NCBI GenBank assembly: GCA_014706385.1
Contig: JACGZH010000006.1
Span: 806,001-870,000, forward strand
Direction of reading: 5' to 3'
From: Phaffia rhodozyma
Taxonomy: Eukaryota; Basidiomycota; Tremellomycetes; Cystofilobasidiales; Mrakiaceae
Length of the DNA stretch: 64,000 nucleotides
Shown here: piece by piece, positions 39,126 to 48,490 of the stretch
How positions within the stretch are numbered: the first letter of the stretch is position 1
Layout of the letters: every line of letters starts with the position of its first letter
Notes under the pieces: generated by a model
Database searches by the model: none
The model's input: the letters and a program-made list of their open reading frames with translations, nothing else
Told to the model about the DNA's origin: nothing
Made by a program: the position numbers and the translations under genes

Positions 39126-40986
39126 CTATTGTTGCATGCTCTCCACCCCGGGCACGACATATTTCACAGATTCTCCTTTCCCTTGCTCAATATCCTTCTT
39201 TGCTTTTTGAAGATCCCGATCCTTGCCCATCGACCCTTTCCCTCTCACAAACTTGACACCCGCTCGGCCTTGCCAACCTTGCTCGAGCTCTTCGGTAGTC
39301 TGAGCATAGTGGCTGAAGAATCGAGCTTTCTCGGCCGCAAACCGGGCCGGACCGTCTGGACCGGAGAGAAGATGACGAATTGAAGAGAAGAAGGCGTCGA
39401 GGTGGGCGTTGTTGTGTGTTGCTATCAGCAAGTTGGACAGCATTCTTTATTCGTTTCAGACGTGTACGTTAAGAAAAGGGGAACCATGAATCAGTCGCAC
39501 GCATGAGCACAGATAAGAAGAGAGCAGCACTATAAGAAATCCAAAGAGGTGTTCTCACTCGTGGGTCAGAAGTAAATGATGGATATAGGCCTTTGTGAAA
39601 GCCGGCTGGGTGTCCTTCTCGACGTCGATTTTTGAGAGCGGACAGTGCTGAATTGGATTTTGGTCAAACGTTGGGTGGGACACCAAGGTCTTCTTTCCAG
39701 TAGGCTTCAAGGGCGTGAAATCGAACTCAAACCGAGGATCGTACAGGTTGATTCCAATATCTTCAGGTTCCGTTGATTCCGTCTCGGTAGGAACGGGGAA
39801 CTCGAACGAGAATGCTACTCCTGCCTCGGCCGCCTCCTCAGCCGGCGTGTAATCAAACAAGTCCCATCCACGCTCAACGAGATCCAACATCTCAAACGGC
39901 GACAGCGCCGCTGGCGCGTATCTTGGCTTCTCCGCTGACAATTCCTCAAGAGACGATTCCAAGAGGGAGTTGATCTCTTGAATGAACAAAGGTGTCGGCG
40001 ACGGATGATGTTGAATGCCTTGAATCGACCGACTGGCAGAATCCGATGGGTGTAGTCGATGTCGAAGAGCCGAGAGCGGAAGGACGTAGCCAGTGACTTC
40101 TTTATCGAGCGGTTCAGTCAGCTCGATGTTGACAGGCGGGGGGTCGATGAGGGATTGGCTGAACGCTCGTCTGTTTCTTGGCTCAGCTCCACCCATCAGC
40201 TCGACCCAGATGGCTGGGCGTTCGTTCGGATCAATCGACTGGCGAGCAAGGATCAATTCGGCCAACCAGTTGATCGTCCTTTCCACTCCTCGTTGTTCCT
40301 TTCGACCCCGGCTGTTCTTTCCTGTGCCTGTAGGCGCAACCGAACCGCTGAAGAGGTCTGAAGGCGACCAGATGATGTCCGGTCGGAGGCTCAACGCAGC
40401 TCGATAGAAGTCGCCGAACGCAACAGAGTGAGTTCCTCGGACTGAGGAAAAGCATAATTGGGTGTTACCTGCGGCTGGCGGAGGAGGGCTGGATGATCCT
40501 GGATCCGACAGTGAGAGCGAGAGAATGGTAGTAGAAGGTGAGAAAACAAGAAACTTATGTAGTGGACGTGAGGAGGATGCTTTAGAGATCGCCGGTATCG
40601 TTTGAGGATGAGTATAGCTGGATATTTAAGCAGCCAGACAGAGCAGGTTCAGGAAAGAAGGCGAATCAGTCGTTGGAAATCAGCCCGATAAACCAAGAGC
40701 ATGGAAGATAAACTGACAAGGAACTTAGAGACACATGAGCAAGCGGAACCGAATCCTGCAGACGGTCCAGATTATCATTCGTCAAATGGGGTACAGCTCC
40801 CTGGGTTGTCTTTCGAAGCAGACCAGGGGTAGGAAGTATGATTGAGTGTTCGGAAGGAGCAGGTTCTGAACTAGGACCCGACCTGGTCAACGTCAATTGT
40901 CCTAGTCTGCTGGAGAACTTGGAGGCTGGCTGACGGAGTAGTTTGAAGGCCATTGGATAAGCAGGCTGGATAGGACGATCCGTCAT
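39126..40986 (-). CDS. QTRT2: Queuine tRNA-ribosyltransferase accessory subunit 2
   Basis: Non-catalytic partner of QTRT1; the dimer exchanges G34 for queuine in tRNAs for Asp, Asn, His and Tyr. Exons on the minus strand: 40986-40718, 40617-40469, 40441-39559, 39444-39126 (539 aa). Marks: LPTPGLLRKTTQGAVPHLT near the N-terminus (TGT-fold entry), VAFGDFYRAALSLRPDIIWSP, ERTINWLAELILARQ, GYVLPLSALRH, and the C-terminal AYIHHLLLTHEMLSNLL. The family zinc site (CxCxxC before the AYIHHL helix) seems degenerate: only HCPLSKID is seen there. The Met of MAFKLL (40953) is an alternative start that would suit a mitochondrial or basic N-terminus. The upstream sugar-diphosphate loop is absent, consistent with an accessory subunit. 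Confidence 0.85.
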
Positions 40987-41162
40987 CTGAGAATCAAAAG
41001 AGCCGATTGAACTCTCTGGTTTTGGAAGGGAGATAGAACGGAATGGTAAGATGCAACTTGAAGGTGAACAGAAAGTCCGTCTTATTAAAAAAATTGACTA
41101 GAAAACATTACAGAGTATAGACGAAAACAACTACAACAAGGAATACAGAATCGTTCTCTCCC

Positions 41163-41777
41163 TCAGCTCTCCATCCTGAACACCTCCTTGCCATCGATCC
41201 ACCAGCCAGGGCCCGAGGCGCTTCCTGTGGCTCCCTCTACAAGGGACTTCTGCATCGGGTCGACCTTTTGGTGTTTTCAGATGCATCGGAGTATAGTGCG
41301 TATGAAGAGGAAAGAAGGAGTCAGCTGCTTCATCGAGAAAATACAAGGGTCAAAACCATGAGCGTGCTTGCCATCTTCCACCACCGATGGGTCTCTGTAT
41401 CTTGCGCAACTGAGCTCATATCTCGCTCGAAATCGCTCCCGCAGTATCTCATTGTGGCGACTAGGATTGGGTTTGGGTTCAATGCAGGGATGTCGTACAG
41501 ATGGATGCTATAATCTATAGTCGTGTCAAAACAAGCAAGACGATAGTCTGAGCAACTTTTCAGACTGTCCGAATCATTCGATGAAGAGCCGAGAAAAGGA
41601 AGTGATGTTCTGACCGAATATATGAGCTCTTCGAAGAGCAGCCAGCACTCCAGGAAATACATCCCGATGGCATGCCTCATAGTCAGCCAAACGAGATCTA
41701 TCTAGAACGATCATCTGAGAGATTCGAGTCCCTTGGTTCGTCTGTGGGAGATTTGGGTGCATGACTGTGTCGGACAT
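41163..41777 (-). CDS. rhaM: L-rhamnose mutarotase
   Basis: Small alpha/beta-barrel enzyme that interconverts the alpha and beta anomers of L-rhamnose, feeding rhamnose catabolism. Exons on the minus strand: 41777-41615, 41514-41372, 41264-41163 (135 aa; family about 105-120). Marks: YEACHRDVFPGVLAALRRAHI with the catalytic-site His, YSIHLYD, FERDMSSVA, HRWWKM and VDPMQKSL. Joining the second and third exons to give the conserved WWK(x)xDPMQ requires a GC donor (ATG|GCAAGC) with acceptor AAAAG. A GT donor 15 nt downstream would insert five residues into this conserved word. No other rhamnose genes are nearby. Confidence 0.88.
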
Positions 41778-41807
41778 CTTGTTTTTGTTTTTTTCTTTCT
41801 CCCTTGT

Positions 41808-41832
41808 CTTCTTCTTCTTCTTCTTCTTCTTC
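41808..41832 (-). repeat. TTC/GAA repeat
   Basis: A run of TTC units on the + strand (GAA on the minus strand) in the 5' leader of the mutarotase gene. Confidence 0.8.
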
Positions 41833-42187
41833 TCCTAGATTCAGTCTGTAGAGACGATGTGAGGAGGGTGTTTGAGATGTAAAGAGCGGACACTGAAGAC
41901 TGAAGAAACAGGATCTCAAAGAGCTGATTCAGAGTGAAGCTCTTTCGGGTCTCGCGGTAAAGATGTACCGGCTAGAACGGTAAGAGAATCCTTCCGTCCA
42001 GCATTCCCTCATCCTTCGAGGAATCATGATGAAATTTTATTTGTACATCAAACACATATCTTTATCGCCGTTCAAAACAAAGCCTGTATGAGAGTACGGC
42101 GCCTAATCAAAGTTTCTACGTAAAGAAAAGAGAAAGCATGTATGTACAACAAACGAAAGGCATGCTGTTCTCCTCAACCACAGACGC

Positions 42188-43356
42188 TTATTCCGTCTTG
42201 CCCGTACCCGCTGTACCCGTACCGCCATCTGGATCGATGATACTCTTTAGGTTGTCCGGCAAATTTTTCCATGCTTGGGGCACCTTTTCCACAAGGAACT
42301 CCAAGGCCAGCGGCGTGCGCTCCCAGATGAGGTTGAACGCGCCGAGTTGAGTACCATCGGTGAACGATTGAACGTACCGGGTCACCATCGTACTCATCGT
42401 GGTGGACACCTTTAGAGCCGCCTGGAGGACAGAAAGGAATGGTGGTTGCAAGGGAAGAGGTTGAATGAAGCTATTGGAGAGAAAGAAGATGTTGAAGAAC
42501 ATTCAAACGAGAGAGTGAAATCGAATGTGTCAGTTCAAGTACTATGCATATACACAAGCTTTGCATGCACAAAGGGGAGAGAAAGTATGTATTGGGCTTA
42601 CTCTTCACGCCCTTGAACCCAGTCGGATAAAAGAGGTCTTGAGCTTTGTCTCGGATACTTTTCTAAGTTGTCTCCCCACACCGTTCGCTCCTGCTTGGCT
42701 CTCATCAAGCTCTCTTTATCCTCGTCCGACCCGCCGGTGGGTTCCCTGTCGAACAACACGCTTCTCACAGCCTCGGACCCAGAGACAAGCACGAGCTCTT
42801 TACCCTCTAGCCATCTGACCCATTTCTCGACACCCTTGCGTTCTCGAGCCCAGTCTTCCTTGGTGAGCTCTTTCCGGCGCCAGCAGACCGCTCGAGAACG
42901 CTCGACGTTCGGTCCGGAAGGAGGCGCAAGCGAAGGCGTGTATGGTGTGTAAGGAATGAACGCGACATGCTGAGGAAGAGGCGGGAGAGACGACGAAAGA
43001 AGGAAGCACCGGAGAGATGAGCTGGGGAACGGCGGTAGAGGTGCCGGTGCCGGTGGAGGAGACGACGAGGACGGGTGTGGTGTGGCGGAGTACGGGGTCA
43101 AGAGAGTAGCATATGGCTGAAGAAGATTCGCGGGAGAAACTGGCTCTATAGAGTCGGAATCTGTCGGAGTGTCAACGGCAGAGACTGGAACGGTCGATTC
43201 CGGTATCGACCTGTTGTTTGTGGACGTTGTGTTCGGTGTGGAACTCGTGTTGTCGGATGTGGTTGGCTTTGAAGACGATTCCGGTATGGAAGCCGGCGGT
43301 GATGATGATGACGAAGCTGCTGATGATGATGATGGTAACGAAAACAAGGATGGCAT
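42188..43356 (-). CDS. Hypothetical protein
   Basis: Not recognised. Two exons on the minus strand, 43356-42602 and 42470-42188 (345 aa), joined by a GTAAGC donor and an AATAG acceptor in phase. The first 120 residues are Ser/Thr/Pro-rich and disordered. The middle has VAFIPYTPYTP, a basic segment SRAVCWRRKELTKEDW and EKWVRWLEGKELVLVSG. The second exon holds FIQPLPLQPPFLSVLQAAL (amphipathic or membrane-near) and ends with WERTPLALEFLVEKVPQAWKN and a Gly/Thr-rich tail. There is no signal peptide and no enzyme motif. The gene runs divergently from mitochondrial EF-Ts, sharing a 500-bp promoter region. Confidence 0.68.
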
Positions 43357-43858
43357 GGATTCAGAACAATCAGGCCCTCTGGCGATTCAAACGAGCTACA
43401 GTGATGAGATCTGTTGCGTTCGAAAACGTTCCAACGAATGTTTCCAAAAGCAGACCACCGGGATGAACAAGAAAAACGAAATTGGTCAGAACGAGTGCTT
43501 CGACTTCCAGATGATGTATGACCTACTGAATGAGTGTGAGACTTGAATATCCGATATCTCTATGATAAACTAGAAGCCGTGCCTGATAGCCAGTGAATCT
43601 CTCTCTCTTGGTCTCTGTTTAGTGGGCGATACTGTCGATGCTACTGTCGATGATGACGATGACGATGTTGGTTGGGTGGATGGAAGAAGAGCCGGTGGGG
43701 GGGAAACGGAAAAGAGAGCGGCCGACGTGGGCAATAGAAAAAGCTCGTAATGATTTTTGAAAAACACTACAAAACTTTTCTAGTGTTTCTTTTTTCTTTC
43801 TTTTTCTTTCCTCCATCTTTCTTCTCATCCTCATCCTGGTCCGTTGGACGTTCACACC

Positions 43859-45159
43859 ATGTTCTCTCTTCTTCGAGCTCCTCTTAGGGCATCTGCAGCT
43901 CGCCCTGTCCTTAGAGCGTACTCGGCCGCGCCTCCCGTCAAGGTTCCAGTCGCGTTGATCGCAAAGCTCAGGTGGGCCCGTCGTTTGTTTCGGTCGAGCT
44001 AGCATGGTCATTCGTTCTTACTTGTATCTCTGGGTTTATCCATAGAGCTCAACATCCGATCTCGATCGTCAAAGCTCGAGAAGCACTTGCCGCTGCAAAT
44101 CTTGACATTCCTTCCGCTTTGGAATGGCTCGAGAAGGATCTCCAGGCTGGTGGTGCAGCGAAACAGGCAAAGTTGGCCAACAGGACCACCAAAGAAGGTC
44201 TCATTGCCGTCGGTGTCATTGGTGAAGGTTGGGGCCGTCGAGGAGGAATCGTAGAGGTATGTCCGTTCGAGCTGTATCGTACGCTTTTGTCATTTGGATT
44301 CCAGTCAAAATCGATCAAACTATTCTTGTTTGATGAGAATACAATGCGTTCTTTTCAGTAGTACTGATTGCTTTTCTTCTCTGGGGTTTTCCTTGTCGTC
44401 AATCCTCCTCTCTTGCAGCTAAACTGCGAAACCTCGTTCGTCTACCGAACGCCTGGCTTCACTGACCTACTCCAATCGATCCACCACACCGCCGTCTTCT
44501 TCCATAACCCTCCGACAGCTCCATCTGAAGCAAACCCTACGTCGCACCTCGTTCCCGTGTCTCCGTCTGTGATCTCGGACGCGCCTTTGTTGAGCCCGAA
44601 TCCGGACCCGTCGTTCCCTTCGACGTCCCAGACGGCCGCCCAACAGATCACCTCACTCGTCACTACAACCGGTGAAAAGATTTCTCTTGCTCGACTCTCG
44701 GTGTTTGCCCCGCCCACAGCCGAGACCCACGAAGGATTGTTCTACCCTTCGTTCTTCGCGCACACACCCACCGGTCTACCTGCCAATGTCGGTACCGTCG
44801 GCGCCTTCCTTGTCCTTCATCTGACCGGTCCGGGAACGAAAGCCCCGTCGGCACAGGGGAAACTGTTGAAGGATACCGAGGCTCTCGGTCGGGCGCTCGC
44901 CCGGCAGATGGTCGGTGTGCCTTGCAACCACATCTACGCCTTCAAAGGTGGCAACGGCGAGCATGCTGTAGTCGATGGGTCCGACGTGTTTGTCGAACAG
45001 CACTTTATGTTCTTCCCAGGACCGGAAGCAGAGGGCAACAAGAGTGTAGGCGAGGTGCTCAAGATCTGGGGAGAGAGTAGGGACGTCACCGTCAGGATCG
45101 AGGGTGGCTCCAGATGGGTCGTCGGAGAGGGACAAGAGGTCGAGGAGGCCGAGACCTGA
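43859..45159 (+). CDS. TSFM: Mitochondrial translation elongation factor Ts
   Basis: Nucleotide exchange factor for mitochondrial EF-Tu. Exons: 43859-43971, 44046-44256, 44419-45159 (354 aa). The N-terminus MFSLLRAPLRASAARPVLRAYS is a typical presequence. The UBA-like part reads PISIVKAREALAAANLDIPSALEWLEKD, followed by the EF-Ts signature VELNCETSFVYR, which is completed over the second intron. The core domain is longer than in bacteria, with an insertion rich in Pro/Ser around residues 130-180. The presence of EF-Ts matters because S. cerevisiae lacks it while many other fungi keep it. Confidence 0.95.
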
Positions 45160-45348
45160 TCTTGTCTATTTTGTTTCTTTTGTATCTCAAAGAGAACCAC
45201 CTAAAAGTTTAAATCGAATGAGCAAAAAACAGTGTTGTCGAACTGCCCTCAAAGTCAGACAATTGGGACTCTTTTTGTATCTCTTATAGCTTCTTGCTTC
45301 TCTCTCTCTCTCTCTCTTTCTCAGCCTCCGCAACAAAAGGTAGAGACA
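45160..45348. other. Short convergent gap with CT repeat
   Basis: Fewer than 200 bp separate the EF-Ts and HSCB stop codons. It holds a short (CT)n run near 45300-45320. Confidence 0.6.
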
Positions 45349-46683
45349 TCAATCGACAGGATGTAACTTGTTCGAAACCGCGTCATCTACGTTCCTCCAA
45401 TATCTAAGCTCGATCGTCAAATCTTTCGCTCTCGGTAGATCTCCTTTCATGAACGCTTCCGAAAGCTGTTCAGTTGTCCGTTTCGCTTTTTCTTTTTTTT
45501 TTTGGGTTTCGTCAGAGAACCCCAACCCATAATCATTTAGAAGCAATCAGTCATCAGCTCTTCTTGCGTTCCGCTTCCATATAAACAAGGAAAGTCAAGT
45601 CTCAGCAAGAGGGAGCAGAGCGAAAGATTTGACGACATACCTCTGTTCTCTTCTCGGATCGCATCGACTTCTTCCTCTGATTCAGCATCCTCCAGAGCTT
45701 CCCTTGCTTCCATTATCTCCATCAAGAGAGCCTGGTCGGTTATTGCGTCAGCCTCTTGGACTCTGATATCGGATAACGACAACTGATTTTTAGATGAACG
45801 AGAAATCGTTTTGGGTGTAAACGAAAGAAATATCATTCATCAGTATCGACTTTTCTTGAAAATCTATGTTTGCCAGATATCTGACAAGGAAGAGAAAACA
45901 AAGAGAGCAGACATACGATGTATTGCGCTCTAGATAACGGGGTTTTCAGCGTTTCGTATGCTTTGTTGAGTAACGAAGACTGCTGCTGTGCAAACTGGTA
46001 CTCGATCTGGCGGTTTGTATTTTGATCGATTTCCATGGACACCTCGCATCAGTGAATCGTTCATACACGAACAGAGCCAAGCACCACAAAAAAGAAAGAC
46101 AAAGAGAGAAAGGAAAGAAAGAGCGAACGCAGAAAAAAAAAGAACGAACCTCTCCTTTCCCCTTGAAACCATCAGGGTGGACTTCTTTACTCCTCAACAG
46201 AAACTCTCTCCTCAAAGAGCCTTCATCCAGATCGAACGTCCCGTTTTTGTCCATCCCAAAGAGTTCAAACAGATTCGTCGACCGGACGACAGGTTGGATA
46301 GCTAAACAGGTCGAACAAGTCGATGCTCGGCTCACAGGCTGACTCGCCAGATCGGCCGAACATGACCAACAGGCAGCTTCCAACGGACCCGGCTCTGCAG
46401 ATGTCGAGGACGAGGATGAATCTGTAAAGGCAGCAGCAGGAGATAGTAGAGGATTAGAAGGAGGAAACCGAGTGGGAAGAGTGGTGTGTAAAGGTGCTCG
46501 CTGAGCGTGGATCACGCTTGGACGGCTGGTTCTCAGAGCAACCGACGAGCCTTTCATCCGAGCTGGACCAGTTCGGAGTGCTTGGTGAAATGATCTGTTC
46601 ATGTTGTGTTGTCCAGCTTGCAAAGCCTGAGCGATGTGTCGGTGTCGGTGTGAGTGCTGATGATGGTGGTGGTGGAGGATCAA
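45349..46683 (-). CDS. JAC1: Iron-sulfur cluster J-type co-chaperone HSCB/Jac1
   Basis: Brings the scaffold protein Isu/ISCU to mitochondrial Hsp70 for Fe-S cluster transfer. Exons on the minus strand: 46683-46150, 46042-45917, 45782-45641, 45485-45349 (312 aa). An N-terminal tetracysteine motif CWSC...CSTC is followed by the J domain: NLFELFGMD, LLRSKEVHPDGF with the essential HPD, and LLNKAYETLKTPLSRAQY. The C-terminal HSCB domain has ITDQALLMEIMEAREALEDA and LTIELRYWRNVDDAV. The tetracysteine is known from human HSCB and lost in yeast Jac1. The first in-frame Met opens a His-rich stretch; the Met at 46602 (MNRSFHQALR) gives a better presequence and may be the true start. Confidence 0.93.
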
Positions 46684-46976
46684 TGTTGAACTTGCCCGAT
46701 GACGTCTTTCTTTAAGGAAAGATATTTATTCGCCTTTTCTCCTTTAACCTTCCCTCATCAGTTTTATTTCTTATCGTCCTTGTCTTCGCTCTCGCCTTTA
46801 GCCATCAGATACTCAGAGTAAGCAGGCTTTGTCTGGACGGTATGAGACGTATTACCCCGACCCGCCTGCTAACCTAGACAAGAAACCTTTCAAAACCAGG
46901 ATCCGACCCTTTGTCTGCAACCTATCCACTCACCCACTCACCCACTCATCCACCAACCAAAGAGACCTATCTTGCG

Positions 46977-47318
46977 ATGTCACTCGGTCCAGTTCAACCT
47001 CCACAACTACATTTCCAAAGCAGCACCTACCTTCTTCTTACCCTGTCCTCCCCGGTCTCAGTATTTACTGACGCGTTGGTGTTGAGTCCTTCTTCACAAC
47101 TATTGACATCCCCCGTGCCGGTGACCTACATCTCGCCCGTCGGTGAACTCCCCGACGAACATATCGTTTCTGTTGAGAACGTTCGTTCTGGCTCTCAAGA
47201 TTGGGCTAGGATAGAGAAGGATGTGTTGGACGGTCTCAAAGGGTTGAAGGGCGTCCGAGCGGTCAAGGTGATGGACCCGCCGAGCCAGAGGTTCAAGAAG
47301 AGTACACAAGAGCTTTAA
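46977..47318 (+). CDS. Small conserved-looking hypothetical protein
   Basis: A 113-codon single-exon frame starting MSLGPVQPPQLHF. It has a beta-rich first half (STYLLLTLSSPVSVFTDALVL, about one strand-turn repeat) and a helix near the end (RIEKDVLDGLKGLKGVRAVKVMDP). No signal peptide or known motif. The frame stays open up to a Met at 46911, but that extension is Thr/His/Pro-rich from a repeat and probably leader. It runs divergently from HSCB with about 290 bp between starts. An upstream exon cannot be excluded. Confidence 0.5.
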   Translation: MSLGPVQPPQLHFQSSTYLLLTLSSPVSVFTDALVLSPSSQLLTSPVPVTYISPVGELPDEHIVSVENVRSGSQDWARIEKDVLDGLKGLKGVRAVKVMDPPSQRFKKSTQEL

Positions 47319-48490
47319 GGCGATGTGAAACAAGAGGAGGGAGAACATCCAATATGAGGTAGACCTGCCGCCCGTGGTCCTTGTTCTCGTTTCCGTCAAC
47401 GATGAGAAGAAACAAGGTGGGAGACTCGAGGGACGCCGATAGCATCGGTGGAGAAATTGGGTGTGCACCAAAGAAGGATATCTGGTATCATTGCATATAT
47501 CGCATTTTCATCTTTTGTTTTTGTTTTTAATAAATTATGAAGAGACAGTAGAGAATATAAACAACATCAACGATCCCATCGGGGTGTTTTTTTTTAGTGT
47601 TAACGTCAGAGGAATAAACTGGGAAGTGGTTTTCCTTCCAAAAGAAAGAACGGTAGAGGAAGCCATGAGATGGGATGGAGAGAAGAGGGGAGTGTGTATA
47701 TATGCGTGTGTGTTTCGAATAGACAACAAAAGGAGTGAAAGTGAAGAAAGGCCTTGTGGGAGCCGAAGATGCAAATCGAATGAAAGAAGATCAAAGCAAC
47801 TAGCAAGAGAGCTGAGAGCAGGACGTCTGGATCAAAAAAAGAAAGAAGAAAGAGACGAACAAAGAGAGGGGGATATCTACTCAAGATACAGTAACAATAA
47901 AGAGTAAAATCTTCCGAGTAGACGACGAGGCAACATCGAAGTGTTTTTTGTTGTTGAAAAGAGCAGAAGAGAAAGGGAGAGGTGAAGGCGAAAAGATGGA
48001 CGGGTGGAACAAGACCGGTATCTTTGACAAAGATGGAGAGAAGAAGTGAAGTGGCCGGGGGCAAGGATGCGATGGGTTCTTTTGGAAATATTAAAATCGT
48101 ATCGAAACGTGCAAGGAATACACCGAGGAAACACGGACAGGAGGAAAGTGAGGATGGTCGAATGCGAGTGGTAAGAGAGGGGATCGGATACTGTAACAAT
48201 GGCAAAGGCGATATGTGGACGAGTGAGGGGGAGAGAACGCTGAAAGTATGAAAACATGGATGGCAACGAGCGGTAGAGGCAAAAGCCCAGAAAAACGAGG
48301 AAGAGGGAGAAAGAGAGGAAGGAAACCGAGACGGATGGAAACACAAAGGTAAAGAGGAACGGAGGATGGGCATGATCGAGGTCGTTGCGGTGTCGTAAGA
48401 AGGGAAAGTGCATGAACGAGAGGGCAGAGGGGGCAGGTAGAATAGAGATCGATTGGGACGAGGTGATCAGAATGGAAATCCAGTGAGTTA
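47319..48490. other. Convergent 3' region, purine-rich
   Basis: About 1.2 kb between two stop codons, strongly A/G-rich on the + strand. Long minus-strand frames (48373-47606 and 48413-47877) are Phe/Ser/Leu/Pro-rich products of the CT-rich complement, overlap each other in different frames and lack motifs. They are taken as noncoding 3' UTR of the minus-strand gene. Confidence 0.5.

Noticed and set aside
47606..48413. Two long minus-strand frames (255 and 178 codons)
   Set aside because: They overlap in different frames, have the composition expected of CT-rich DNA and no motif; they lie in the 3' UTR region of the Ecl1-like gene.
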